This document shows positions 8,609-17,785 of a stretch of DNA of 39,250 nucleotides, piece after piece; positions within the stretch are counted from its first letter, which is position 1, and each line of letters begins with the position of its first letter. Source of the DNA: Treponema sp. (lineage in GTDB: Bacteria > Spirochaetota > Spirochaetia > Treponematales > Breznakiellaceae); the NCBI GenBank assembly GCA_031279555.1, contig JAITIK010000053.1:1-39250 (forward strand), in the 5' to 3' direction. The notes beneath the pieces are model-generated. The model ran no database searches. It was not told where the DNA came from and saw only the letters and a list, made by a program, of their open reading frames with translations. A program made the translations under genes and the position numbers.

Positions 8609-8614
8609 GTAAAC

Positions 8615-8643
8615 AGTATATCACATCGTTAAAAAAAGATCAA
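8615..8643 (-). promoter_or_regulatory. Sigma70-type promoter for the NusG-wzm-wzt-rml operon
   Basis: On the minus strand TTGATC (8643-8638), a 17-nt spacer and TATACT (8620-8615) give a predicted start near 8608. It lies just past the glf stop, so the exporter/rhamnose block can be transcribed separately from the glf block. Confidence 0.65.
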
Positions 8644-8645
8644 TA

Positions 8646-9740
8646 TTACGATTCACTTTTTTCCGCTTCCAACGCTTTTGCGATTACCGTATCCATATCG
8701 TAGTACTGATACCGCCCGAGACGCCCGCCAAAAATGACATCAAGACGCTCGTCCGCCAACTCTTTGTATTTGAGATACAAGGCGTTGTTTTTCGCATTGT
8801 TCACCGGGTAGTACGGTTCAAGCCCTTTTTTCCATACGACTGGGTATTCACGAGTGACAACTGTATTCGGCCGCCTGCCAAATTCAAAGTGTTTGTGTTC
8901 AATGACGCGGGTGTACGGAACCGAACGCTCCGTATAGTTCACAACGGCGACGCCCTGATGGTTCTCTTCGGCAAGCTCATGAGTCTCAAAACGCAGCGAG
9001 CGGTACTCAAGCGTTCCATAACGATAACCGAAGAACTCATCAATAGACCCGGTACACACGATTTTTGCGGCGATACGCTCGTTTTTCTTGCTAAAATCAA
9101 CATAATCCGTATTGAGCCTAACCTCGCCGCCTAAAAGCAGTCTCTCAACTATGCGCGTGTAACCGCCTACGGGGACACCCTGATACCGGTCGTTGAAGTA
9201 GTTGTTGTCATATATAAAACGCAAGGGAAGCCGCTTGATGATGAAGGCGGGAAGCTCCGTACAATCCATGCCCCACTGTTTTTCGGTATACCCTTTTATG
9301 AGCTTCTCGTATATGTCGCGCCCTACGAGAAGCAGCGCCTGCTCCTCAAGGTTCTTTGGTTCTGTAACGCCAGCTTCGGCGCGTTGCTTTTCAATAACAG
9401 CCATCGCTTCCGCCGGGGTCTTGACGCCCCACATTTTGTTGAACGTATTCATATTAAACGGCAGATTGTACAGTTCGTCCTTATAGCGTGCAATGGGCGA
9501 GTTGATGTAGTTGTTAAATTCGGCGAATTTGTTTACATACTCCCACACCGTTTTGTCGTTGGTATGAAAAATGTGCGCTCCGTACCTGTGTACAGTGATG
9601 CCGTTGATGGTTTCGGTGTAAATGTTTCCGGCAATGTGCGGACGTTTGTCAATGACAAGACAGGTTTTGCCTCGCGCAACCGCTTCATGCGCGAACACCG
9701 CGCCGAACAGTCCCGCGCCGACAATCAAATAATCGTACAC
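8646..9740 (-). CDS. glf: UDP-galactopyranose mutase
   Basis: 364 residues, standard for Glf. The FAD-binding start YLIVGAGLFGAVFAHE, followed by VIDKRPHIAGN and YGAHIFHTND, is diagnostic. The flavoenzyme interconverts UDP-Galp and UDP-Galf and supplies the donor for the galactofuranosyltransferase encoded directly upstream. It starts at a GTG immediately after that gene's TAG stop. Shows that the glycan contains galactofuranose. Confidence 0.97.
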   Translation of the reverse strand: MYDYLIVGAGLFGAVFAHEAVARGKTCLVIDKRPHIAGNIYTETINGITVHRYGAHIFHTNDKTVWEYVNKFAEFNNYINSPIARYKDELYNLPFNMNTFNKMWGVKTPAEAMAVIEKQRAEAGVTEPKNLEEQALLLVGRDIYEKLIKGYTEKQWGMDCTELPAFIIKRLPLRFIYDNNYFNDRYQGVPVGGYTRIVERLLLGGEVRLNTDYVDFSKKNERIAAKIVCTGSIDEFFGYRYGTLEYRSLRFETHELAEENHQGVAVVNYTERSVPYTRVIEHKHFEFGRRPNTVVTREYPVVWKKGLEPYYPVNNAKNNALYLKYKELADERLDVIFGGRLGRYQYYDMDTVIAKALEAEKSES

Positions 9741-11324
9741 CTATTTGTCCTTTAAGCCAAGACAGCCGCGCCAGAAATCTTCGGTGGTGAAGCGGCGATA
9801 ATTCTTGATGTAATCTGCGGCGATTTCCTTAAACTTTGAGCCAAAAACCCACAGCAGCTTCAAGAGCCGCGCCGTATGCGTCATCCCGGCAAGCGGGCTT
9901 TTCTCCATTTTCTTTGCCGCGCGTTGCTGAACATCCTGAAGCAGCGCGGCGGAATCCGCCGCGCCAAGCCACTCTATCCCCCGGCAGTAATCCTCCACCG
10001 CCATCATCATCAAGCCGGCGTCATTAAACCTGAAAAACGCTATCCTATAGAATATCTTGATAAAAAGCATCGCCTGAAAATACAGTCTGCCGCAACCTCG
10101 AAAAGCGGAATCTCTGTGCAACGTCGCTACAATGAGGCGGTTGCGCATGGAATAGTAATCTTTCCAGCCGGTACGCTTCGCGTCAAAGGACTCGTGGCGG
10201 ACACAAACGCCGCTCACCACGACCTTCTCACGCCGCTTGTTTCTCAAACCCCATTCGGTGTCATCATACTGAAAAAAAAGCGGCAAAGCCAAGTTGCCGC
10301 TCAAGGTGTGATCAAGATGGAAACAGCAATACCACCACCCGCAATAATTTAACGGCATTTCAATCTCATTGAAGACTATTGACTTGATTTCAGTAAGGTC
10401 ATAGCCGCGCTTATGCTGTACAATTCCGGTTGGTTTTATAATTTCTCCGGACGCATACTGAATGTGCGGCTTGTCCATCAGGAGCATTGCGCCGCTTATC
10501 ACGATGTCCGCGTGTTCTTTTTTCAGCAGCCGGAGAAACATATAAGTGCGTACCAACACATCATGCGTAAAGAAAATATCATCGTCCATAAGCGTGATAT
10601 GCGTCAGGTTGTACCGGTCTTTGTCGGCGAGCGCTTCAATCATGCACCGCGAAAACCCGCCGGAACCGCCGCTGTTGATATTGGGAAAGACTCTCACCGT
10701 TTCGCTCTCGATTTCCTCTTTTTTCAAGGTTTGTCCGTTGTCAGCAATATACACCCGCACATGGCCGTTCAAGATTGAACGGCTGTTGGAAAAGATCGTC
10801 TTATCCAGCATGGCCATGTTCGTTTTAATATAACGCTCCCGTTTATAAGTGCAAATGGCAAGCGCAAGGTTAATGTCCGGCAGGTCTTCATCAACAACCG
10901 AGCGGTACGCGCCATCGTACAACTCCGAAGCTTCAAGCGCCCTGATCGTAAAGGCAAGCAGATCGCACTCGCAATCGGGATAGACAATCTCACACTCTCC
11001 AGGTTCCCGCAAAGAAAACGTTTTTCTAACCAACGGTTTCTCAACAAACCCGCCTTCCAGTTTGCCTTTTAAGCCGCCGCGAATCTGAAAACCGAGAAGC
11101 GTCGCTTCAAAAGACCCTTTTGCTGTCAACGCCAAAGAAATTTGCCCGACAACTGTATACTTTTTCCATTTTTTTAGAGCAAAGCTATTATAATACGTTG
11201 TAAACGCCGCTTCTCCATGGGCGTTAATGCGCACACTTCTGTTCTGAATCTTTATATCCGCGCCACAAGCGCGTATATAAAGCTGGTTTATTGTTTCAGG
11301 AAACTGGAGGTTCTGTACTACCAC
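9741..11324 (-). CDS. GlfT2-like galactofuranosyltransferase (GT2)
   Basis: 527 residues. The first ~150 look like the beta-sandwich N-terminal domain of the GlfT2 family. A GT-A domain follows, with LAICTYKRERYIKTN, a metal-binding LMDDDIFF, a second acidic site YDDTEWGLRNK and VRHESFDAKR with its histidine, all as in polymerising galactofuranosyltransferases. It abuts glf. The GTG start at 11324 overlaps the GT4 gene by 29 nt. Role: adds Galf residues from UDP-Galf to a lipid-linked acceptor on the cytoplasmic side. Linkage cannot be read. Confidence 0.88.
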   Translation of the reverse strand: MVVQNLQFPETINQLYIRACGADIKIQNRSVRINAHGEAAFTTYYNSFALKKWKKYTVVGQISLALTAKGSFEATLLGFQIRGGLKGKLEGGFVEKPLVRKTFSLREPGECEIVYPDCECDLLAFTIRALEASELYDGAYRSVVDEDLPDINLALAICTYKRERYIKTNMAMLDKTIFSNSRSILNGHVRVYIADNGQTLKKEEIESETVRVFPNINSGGSGGFSRCMIEALADKDRYNLTHITLMDDDIFFTHDVLVRTYMFLRLLKKEHADIVISGAMLLMDKPHIQYASGEIIKPTGIVQHKRGYDLTEIKSIVFNEIEMPLNYCGWWYCCFHLDHTLSGNLALPLFFQYDDTEWGLRNKRREKVVVSGVCVRHESFDAKRTGWKDYYSMRNRLIVATLHRDSAFRGCGRLYFQAMLFIKIFYRIAFFRFNDAGLMMMAVEDYCRGIEWLGAADSAALLQDVQQRAAKKMEKSPLAGMTHTARLLKLLWVFGSKFKEIAADYIKNYRRFTTEDFWRGCLGLKDK

Positions 11325-12465
11325 GATTCACCAATTCCTCACAAAGCTCATACACCCTGTCCATCATCTTCTCAAAACTGTATTCTTCATATACTCGTTG
11401 TCTGGCATTCGCCCCCAAACGGACGCGGAGTTCGTCGTCGTCAATCAAGCGCTGGATAGCGACAGACAAGGCGTCCACATCGTTTACCGGTACGGTCAAC
11501 CCGGTCTTCCCGTCAACGCTCACCAGAGGCACTCCTGTGGACAAGTTGGTGTTGACGACAGGCTTGCCGTAGAACATGGCTTCCATTTGCGCAAGCCCAA
11601 AGGCTTCGACTTTGGCGTTGGACGGAAACACAAATATGTCACAGTCAGCGTAAGCGGCTTTCAGTTCCTCAAAGGGCAGGTAGCCGAGAAAATGAATTTT
11701 TTCTCCCAAGCCTTCCGTTTCGACGCGGGCTTTTAACTCGCCTTCCAAAACGCCGGATCCGATGATGAACAGTTCCGCCCCCCGCACCGCCCGCATCGCC
11801 TGAATGAGGACATCAATGCCTTTGTAATACACCAGCCTGCCTACAAACAACAGCTTTTTATTCTGTTTGTTGAACAACCTGTCCATGAGATAATTAGTGA
11901 TGTTCACCTGTTCATAATCCGAGAATTTCAAGCCAAAAGGGATCACTCTGCACTTGTCTTTATACAGACCCAAAAAATCCGAGTTGTCTATATGCGCCTG
12001 CGTCGCCGTTACAACAACATCCGCCCGGCGCAAAAACCATTTCAAAATTGGTTTTATGACTTTAAGCAGTTTCCGCTGGCTAATAATGTCGCTGTGCCAC
12101 CACACAATAACTTTTCCTTTGTATCCCGAAAATAAGCAGGCTAAATCCGCCAATGGAAAAGGCGTGTGAAACAGCAAAATATCGTACTGTCTTGACAACC
12201 TCCACAATTTGAATATGAAATCAATTGACACCGGCATTGAGTAAAGGATGCCGAGGCTTGAAGAGCGGATTACCCGAATATTGTTCACAGTCGTCTCCTC
12301 GGCTTTACCTTCACTCTGGCACACAAGCACCTTCATATCGCTTTTATCATTGAGACCTTCAGCTATATTTTGGACTACCCTTTCAACACCTCCCACCCAC
12401 GGCGCGTAAAATTTGTTAATTTGAAGCACTTTTATTTTATTTTTAATTTTGCATTCATTGTTCAT
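11296..12465 (-). CDS. GT4-family glycosyltransferase
   Basis: 389 residues with a GT-B fold. The N-terminal APWVGGVERVV is typical of retaining GT4 enzymes, and the donor site has the EX7E-like EAFGLAQMEAM. Next to glf and the GlfT2-like gene, and overlapping the outer-membrane protein gene by 4 nt. Probably adds one sugar of the repeat or primer; the sugar is unknown. Confidence 0.88.
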   Translation of the reverse strand: MNNECKIKNKIKVLQINKFYAPWVGGVERVVQNIAEGLNDKSDMKVLVCQSEGKAEETTVNNIRVIRSSSLGILYSMPVSIDFIFKLWRLSRQYDILLFHTPFPLADLACLFSGYKGKVIVWWHSDIISQRKLLKVIKPILKWFLRRADVVVTATQAHIDNSDFLGLYKDKCRVIPFGLKFSDYEQVNITNYLMDRLFNKQNKKLLFVGRLVYYKGIDVLIQAMRAVRGAELFIIGSGVLEGELKARVETEGLGEKIHFLGYLPFEELKAAYADCDIFVFPSNAKVEAFGLAQMEAMFYGKPVVNTNLSTGVPLVSVDGKTGLTVPVNDVDALSVAIQRLIDDDELRVRLGANARQRVYEEYSFEKMMDRVYELCEELVNRGSTEPPVS

Positions 12466-14069
12466 TTATAATTATCCCATCTATGGCTTCCGCTGAAAGT
12501 AACTGTCAGCGCAACGCTGAAGGGGCGCTTTTCATCATCTGTAATATGGCGGTAATAGTAACCAGCGTGATCATCTTCGTTACTCTCCGCCCTACTGCCA
12601 AGCGCCATCAGAACGCCTAAAGACACCGCCATATTCGGAAAGGGAACAACACGTATTCCCGGCATAAGCGCCATGGTGTTGTAATCAATGCCGTAAAGGA
12701 ATTTTACGGCAAACCGCAAATCACGCCATCCGGGTTTGAAAGAAAGGTTGAGCGCAAGGTTGTTGCCTTTAATAAGCTCGCGGACTTTGGCCGTCAATCC
12801 TTTCTCAATGTCGGCTTCAGTCATCCACTGAAGGTCTTCCTCCCCATTATAAAAATATTCAGCGCCCACCGTGAGTTTCTTGGAAAAAAAATTCCGCGCA
12901 ACGCCAACGCTGCCGGAGAAAGCAAGCGAATCCCACTTTCTTTCACGGGTAGACGGCACCCATTGATCTTTTTCGGCCAACTTCTTACCAGTACTGTCCA
13001 CCAAAATCTTTTCCCCCTCTACAAACTCGCTGCTTCCGATGGCGGCGAGGCCTTCAGAGTATATTTCGGTGTTCAGGATGGTTGTCTTAACTGAAACTGC
13101 GGCGCGTAAAGGCATAATCTCGCTATACATAAACCCGGCGTTGATATCCACTTTCTTGAAGGCGAGATTGTACTTGCCGCCCCAATAGATCAACTCCTTC
13201 TGAATGTTGGTCTCAACAAAAAAATCGTCACGCGCTATAGCGACAAATTCCAAACCGCCTATCCCAATGGGAATAGACAGGCGCGCAGTATAGGCGTCGT
13301 TTTTTCCGGAGTATGGTGTATAGCGAGCTACTTTCTTGGGGTACCACCCTGCCGGAATATTTTCTTCCCCCTCCTTACCATTCCCCTCATAATAAACATC
13401 CTCCCTATAATACTTCGTGTTGTTTGTCGCATTGCCGCGCTGGAAAGCTGACGGAACGAGCGCTAAAAGATTGGCGAAAACAAAATCTCTTGAAATTCCC
13501 CAGTTGTATGTAAATTTACCCGCCCGTAAAAAAACCTTGTTGTTTATTGAGTAATCAAGGGAAAAAGTCTCCACCGCAATGGCAAACTTGGGAAAAGAAA
13601 ACGTGAACGTCGACCTCACTCCCAACGTATCGGAAAGCTGGTAATTAAGACCCAAAGAGGATGTCATAAGGACGGCCGGCAATGAAGTTTCTTTATAATG
13701 AGGGTGTTCATCCCAATACCACGGCGCCTCATCCCAACCCGGAAAAAAGCCGCCGGTAAAAGAGTAGTTCGCGCTTAAGCTGAAACCTTTTTTCTTGAGG
13801 TTGGAAATCACGGAAGCCGGCTGCGCCGCCGGAGGCTTGGACTGTGGCGCAACGGCCGGTTTGGGTTGCGGCGCCGCAACGGCTGGCTTTGCCGACGTCT
13901 CCGTCTGGTTGGCATGGGCCGGGGGCGTTTTCTCTTCAAATAAAGAATCAATGTCGTCTAATGCGTCAAGATCCAATAGAGTTCCGGAATCCGAGCCTTC
14001 CACCGCCTGAGCGTACAAGAAGCTCGCTTCGCATAAACATAAAAGAAATACATATACAAAACGTCTCAT
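12462..14069 (-). CDS. Secreted outer-membrane beta-barrel-like protein with proline/alanine-rich linker
   Basis: 535 residues. Signal peptide of about 20 residues with a cleavage site near LYAQA. An acidic stretch and a linker rich in Pro, Ala, Lys and Gln (~52-90) follow. From ~95 to the end there are alternating amphipathic strands such as FSLSANYSFTG, VFLRAGKFTYNWG and a terminal FSVALTVTFSG, consistent with a beta-barrel. Not assigned to a named family. It is translationally coupled on both sides (1-nt and 4-nt overlaps) to the LolA-like and GT4 genes, so its function is likely linked to delivery or surface display of the glycan or of a lipoprotein. Confidence 0.75.
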   Translation of the reverse strand: MRRFVYVFLLCLCEASFLYAQAVEGSDSGTLLDLDALDDIDSLFEEKTPPAHANQTETSAKPAVAAPQPKPAVAPQSKPPAAQPASVISNLKKKGFSLSANYSFTGGFFPGWDEAPWYWDEHPHYKETSLPAVLMTSSLGLNYQLSDTLGVRSTFTFSFPKFAIAVETFSLDYSINNKVFLRAGKFTYNWGISRDFVFANLLALVPSAFQRGNATNNTKYYREDVYYEGNGKEGEENIPAGWYPKKVARYTPYSGKNDAYTARLSIPIGIGGLEFVAIARDDFFVETNIQKELIYWGGKYNLAFKKVDINAGFMYSEIMPLRAAVSVKTTILNTEIYSEGLAAIGSSEFVEGEKILVDSTGKKLAEKDQWVPSTRERKWDSLAFSGSVGVARNFFSKKLTVGAEYFYNGEEDLQWMTEADIEKGLTAKVRELIKGNNLALNLSFKPGWRDLRFAVKFLYGIDYNTMALMPGIRVVPFPNMAVSLGVLMALGSRAESNEDDHAGYYYRHITDDEKRPFSVALTVTFSGSHRWDNYK

Positions 14070-14884
14070 TAATTGTTTACCATCTCCAAATAAGTCTTTG
14101 AGAAAATATAATCGCCAACTCCGGCAAAGGAAGGCTTCGTGATGGTTATCAATGTCCTTTCTTTAACAAACGCGCCGTTTACAACCGCGCCTTTAAGCGC
14201 ATCTTCAAAAAGAATCTGCTTGGGAACGTACCGGTTTCCCATTTTGTAATAATCGGGAATAGCCGAAGTACGCAAAAGCTGGCCTGAAAGGCTGCAATCT
14301 TCACTCTTACGCACTAATCCGTCCTCGCTTATCCACAATCTCATTCTGGGATACTGTACGCCTTTGGATTTGGAAAGCAACGTAAGAAGCCTGCACTTGT
14401 ACTTGCCAAGCGTCGCATCTTCTCCGGAAATCACTTGATAATCCTGAGACAAGGTTGAGCGCGTGAAATCGGAATTGCTGGCGTTGGTGTTTTGAAACCG
14501 GTCGCTGCTGCTCGTCGTATTAAAACGCTTGCTCTCCGGATCGTAAAACCACAGTGTGCCGCCCTGTTTGAGGTAGCCCTGTCCACGGCTTATACTCGGT
14601 TGGAGAATCACAATCACATACGTCTCTTGAGAATCCCGCCTAAATATCGCCGCTACGGTTGTCGTCCGCTCCTGCCCCGGCTTGTCTTCAACAATGGTAT
14701 ATTCCGCGGAAAAATCGGAGTCAAGATAACTGACCAGATCATCCGCCCGTTTCAGCAATTCCGTATCCGTGAGAGCGTTCAGCGAACTTATCATCAAAAC
14801 CGCGAAAAGTGAAGAAAAAACAATCCTCGCTAATATACCACCTTTCATGGTATTATAATATACCACATTATAATACTTTTTCAA
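14069..14884 (-). CDS. Outer membrane lipoprotein-sorting (LolA-like) periplasmic protein
   Basis: The signal peptide sits around IVFSSLFAVLMISSLNA. The mature part reads as the LolA/LolB-like open beta-barrel fold of the 'outer membrane lipoprotein-sorting protein' family: QGYLKQGGTLWFYDPESKRFN, LSQDYQVISGEDATLG, YPRMRLWISEDGLVRKSE. Such proteins accompany FtsX-type or RND exporters. Start uncertain: the track uses 14917, a TTG at 14884 has GGAG 6 nt upstream, and an ATG at 14848 begins a more compact signal peptide. It lies 125 nt after the second permease and overlaps the beta-barrel gene by 1 nt. Expected to shuttle a lipidated cargo across the periplasm. Confidence 0.82.
   Translation of the reverse strand: MKKYYNVVYYNTMKGGILARIVFSSLFAVLMISSLNALTDTELLKRADDLVSYLDSDFSAEYTIVEDKPGQERTTTVAAIFRRDSQETYVIVILQPSISRGQGYLKQGGTLWFYDPESKRFNTTSSSDRFQNTNASNSDFTRSTLSQDYQVISGEDATLGKYKCRLLTLLSKSKGVQYPRMRLWISEDGLVRKSEDCSLSGQLLRTSAIPDYYKMGNRYVPKQILFEDALKGAVVNGAFVKERTLITITKPSFAGVGDYIFSKTYLEMVNN
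14850..14876. repeat. AT-rich 10-bp inverted repeat at the start of the LolA-like gene
   Basis: GTATTATAAT (14850-14859) and ATTATAATAC (14867-14876) are perfect inverted copies with a 7-nt centre. They overlap the candidate starts of the LolA-like gene and a possible -10 element (TATATT). Could be an operator or an mRNA hairpin that covers the start. Confidence 0.45.
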
Positions 14885-14954
14885 TTTTTTCTCCTTTTTT
14901 CGTAGAAATTTTCTCAAAACTTCAGTTTACGGCGCTGATCTTTGGGATTGCCTG

Positions 14955-14988
14955 TGGGAAAAACCGGATTTCAACCCGCTTTTTCCCA
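14955..14988. repeat. Inverted repeat in the permease/LolA-like gap
   Basis: TGGGAAAAA (14955-14963) pairs with TTTTTCCCA (14980-14988), with further CGG/CCG pairing inside. It lies in the ~125-nt gap before the LolA-like gene, the only sizeable gap in this eight-gene block. Without a T-run after the stem it may be an mRNA-processing or attenuation hairpin instead of a terminator. Confidence 0.5.
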
Positions 14989-15009
14989 AACGCCGTTTTA
15001 AAACGCGCT

Positions 15010-16329
15010 TTAGTCGCCGTTTCCGCTGAGCATTTTGGGCAGAGAACCGCGTGAAGCGATAAAAGCCGGAATGCCGAGCGCGGGCAACAACGCCGCAAAG
15101 ACAGCCAGCGTATTGAGCAAGAAGGTTTCAAAGCGGTACAGCGCGAAAAGTTTTCCATCTTTCATAAACATTTCAAAGCCCGCGATGTTCGAGAACGGCA
15201 ACATGGAAAGAATGTTCACTAAAACGATGGAGAACAAAAAGCCCACAGCAACGGAAATCAACGCCAAACATGCGGCTTCTATAACCAGCATCCACGTTAT
15301 GTCCCCCTCTTGGAAACCAAGCACGCGCATGGCACCCAATTCCTGCGAACGTTCGTACAGAATCAGCTTATAGGTCACCAAGGCGCTGACAAACACAATA
15401 ATGAGCATCATGACAAACAACAGATACGAAAGGACATCCATCGCTTTCAACAAATCATCAACCTCGGAGAGGTAAATTTCAAGGGTTAGTATAAAAACCC
15501 TAATACCGCTCCACCCGGCAAGTTGCTCCGTTTCAAAATCAGAGCGGTTTTGCAACATGGCGGCGGTATTCACCCCGCTCTCCGCAAGCCCCCATTGAAG
15601 CAGCGTCTTATTCCAGTCAATATCGGTTCTCTTATCATCAAAGAAAAAACCAACGTTTGAACATTCCCCCGCGTTAAACCCCACCAGTTCGTTCAACGCG
15701 GCTCGTGAAATGTAACTTTTAAAGTAGCCAAAAATGGTTTTGTCCTCAATAATGCCGGCGACAATGAAATTGCCCGTGTTTCTCTGCCCCAGGTAGTTTC
15801 TAACCTCAAGAATAAGGCTGTCGCCTTGCCGAATGCCCAAATAATGGGCGACAGGGGAAGAAATCAAAATCTCTTCATCGCCTTCCAAGGGTTTTTTAGG
15901 CTTCGCTTCATAATTGAAGCTGTTGAACAGTTCCGCTTCCACATCCCAATCAACGCCGTTCACGTATTTGAGCCTCGCCATATTCCCGTTGTAATAGAGG
16001 GCTGCTTCGCTCATAAAGTTGGTGCGCATCACGATGCGATCCGGGTTGAGATTATTTTGCTCCGCGACGGCGAGGATCGCATCTATTTCCCTTTGTCCAA
16101 GACGAAGCGTACTTCCAACGCCGTCATGATCCCAGCCCAGCGCAATCAGATCGCCCGCGTAATGGGACTGAGCCGTCTGGTACAGCATCGCGGTCATGCC
16201 CTCTTTTACCGCCATAATCGCGGTGATAACCGCAAAACCGATGGCGAGGGCAAGAAATAGAAAGAAATACCTGCGTTTGTACCGGGAAAGGTACCGGATG
16301 GCAAGCGAAACCAGTTTTATCACTTTCAT
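15010..16329 (-). CDS. FtsX-type ABC transporter permease (LolC/E- or MacB-like), second subunit
   Basis: 439 residues. One N-terminal membrane helix (FFLFLALAIGFAVITAIM), a large periplasmic domain (~50-290), and three C-terminal helices including VLSYLLFVMMLIIVFVSALV, with the FtsX-family element YERSQELGAMRVLGFQ. It begins 1 nt after the first permease. Belongs to the family that extracts lipoproteins or lipids from the outer leaflet of the inner membrane without transporting them through it. Confidence 0.88.
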   Translation of the reverse strand: MKVIKLVSLAIRYLSRYKRRYFFLFLALAIGFAVITAIMAVKEGMTAMLYQTAQSHYAGDLIALGWDHDGVGSTLRLGQREIDAILAVAEQNNLNPDRIVMRTNFMSEAALYYNGNMARLKYVNGVDWDVEAELFNSFNYEAKPKKPLEGDEEILISSPVAHYLGIRQGDSLILEVRNYLGQRNTGNFIVAGIIEDKTIFGYFKSYISRAALNELVGFNAGECSNVGFFFDDKRTDIDWNKTLLQWGLAESGVNTAAMLQNRSDFETEQLAGWSGIRVFILTLEIYLSEVDDLLKAMDVLSYLLFVMMLIIVFVSALVTYKLILYERSQELGAMRVLGFQEGDITWMLVIEAACLALISVAVGFLFSIVLVNILSMLPFSNIAGFEMFMKDGKLFALYRFETFLLNTLAVFAALLPALGIPAFIASRGSLPKMLSGNGD

Positions 16330-16330
16330 C

Positions 16331-17785
16331 TTACGCCCTCAAATCTCTGAGCGCAACGGCAGGTTCCATACGCGCCGCTTCTTCAACCGGGTAGATTGAA
16401 GCCCCAAATCCCAATCCCACGGCGAGCGCCAAAGCCGCAACGGCGCTCTGCGGAAAAAATTCTATATTCAAAACGCCTCCTCCCAGCAAAGATGCCAGAA
16501 GATCGTTCGAAATCGTTATACGCATAGCGTTGATATATTGAAAGAAAAGGATTCCGGCAAGTACGCCGGCAAGTCCCGATAGACAGGACAGCGCAAGATT
16601 TTCTCCCCAAAAAAGAACCCGGATGAACCGGTCCGCGGCTCCTATTGATCTGAGCGTTCCTATTTCGCGCTTGCGCTTGAAAACCGAAATCAACAGAATG
16701 TTGATGACGGCAATCATGCCCACGATGCTGACCAGGCTTATGCCGCTGTTGAAGAGGGTTTGCAAAATGATCAGCATGACAGCCGACTCGCCCGCCGCAA
16801 TCTGCCAATTTACCGCCGTCACTCCGTAAGAGGAGAGTTTTTTGTTCAAATCGTTTATAAAGGAAGCGGGAAATGAAAAAAGCCCTTTCTTTAAGCGTAC
16901 AATGATGAAATTCCACTCTCCACCCACAGTCTGCGACGGCGCCTTTTCTCTAGCCTCGCTTAAAAACGAAGAAACCGCATCCGGAGACATCTCCTCGTCT
17001 GCTTCCAGAAAATCAACCGAATCCCCTCCAAAAAGATCGTCAATGCCGGACGCCATAAGCGGCGCGACTTCTTCTCCGGCTTCGGCGTCTGTAGACGCGA
17101 CCTGAATTGAGGTAAGCGTACGCGCGGTCTGAACGTCCGTTATAACGATTTCATTCATAAATTGTCCGGCGTTTTTGTATTGATAGATGCCGGTCACCGG
17201 CACTTCCCGAATCTTAAACCCTGCGACTCCGGCTGACGTAAGCAGGATTTTCTCCCCCACGCCCGGGTATTTTCCGGTGTCCCGCTCAATGTCCGCAGCT
17301 TTTTCTTTCGATATCATAGCGCCGAACTCGCCGTTCAGCAGAAACCGCCCTTCAACAATCTCTATAGACGGGAAAAGGGGGAAGTAGGTGTCAGGATCAA
17401 CGCCGCACAACAACGCGGGGCTGCGGTAGCTTTCAAAATCGAGAAGCGCCTGCCCGGACACTTGGCTGGTCATGCCCGCGACATTAGGCTCCGCGGCGAT
17501 GATTTCAACAAGCGCGTCATAGGCGGGAAGTACTGGTATAGAAAAATATTCATTTACAATCGCCATATTCGCGCCGAAAAGGTTCATGGTGACATCGCCT
17601 GACTTTTCTATCACAACATCGCCCGTAACGCCGTTTATGAACGTATCCCTCATGCTTTGAACCGTCCTTCCGATGAGGCTGTTGCCAACAAAGAAAAGAA
17701 AGGTGATGCTGCCTATCAGAAGAATGATGATGCCGTTGCTTTTCCTGTTACGGAGAATGTTCCGCAGGATCAATTGCCATGTCAA
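16331..17785 (-). CDS. FtsX-type ABC transporter permease (LolC/E- or MacB-like), first subunit
   Basis: 484 residues. N-terminal helix (GIIILLIGSITFLFFVGNSLIG), a periplasmic domain to about residue 340, then three helices with FKRKREIGTLRSIGA, the characteristic FtsX/MacB cytoplasmic loop. Overlaps the ATPase gene by 4 nt. Probably forms a heterodimer with the next permease, as LolC and LolE do. Confidence 0.88.
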   Translation of the reverse strand: MTWQLILRNILRNRKSNGIIILLIGSITFLFFVGNSLIGRTVQSMRDTFINGVTGDVVIEKSGDVTMNLFGANMAIVNEYFSIPVLPAYDALVEIIAAEPNVAGMTSQVSGQALLDFESYRSPALLCGVDPDTYFPLFPSIEIVEGRFLLNGEFGAMISKEKAADIERDTGKYPGVGEKILLTSAGVAGFKIREVPVTGIYQYKNAGQFMNEIVITDVQTARTLTSIQVASTDAEAGEEVAPLMASGIDDLFGGDSVDFLEADEEMSPDAVSSFLSEAREKAPSQTVGGEWNFIIVRLKKGLFSFPASFINDLNKKLSSYGVTAVNWQIAAGESAVMLIILQTLFNSGISLVSIVGMIAVINILLISVFKRKREIGTLRSIGAADRFIRVLFWGENLALSCLSGLAGVLAGILFFQYINAMRITISNDLLASLLGGGVLNIEFFPQSAVAALALAVGLGFGASIYPVEEAARMEPAVALRDLRA

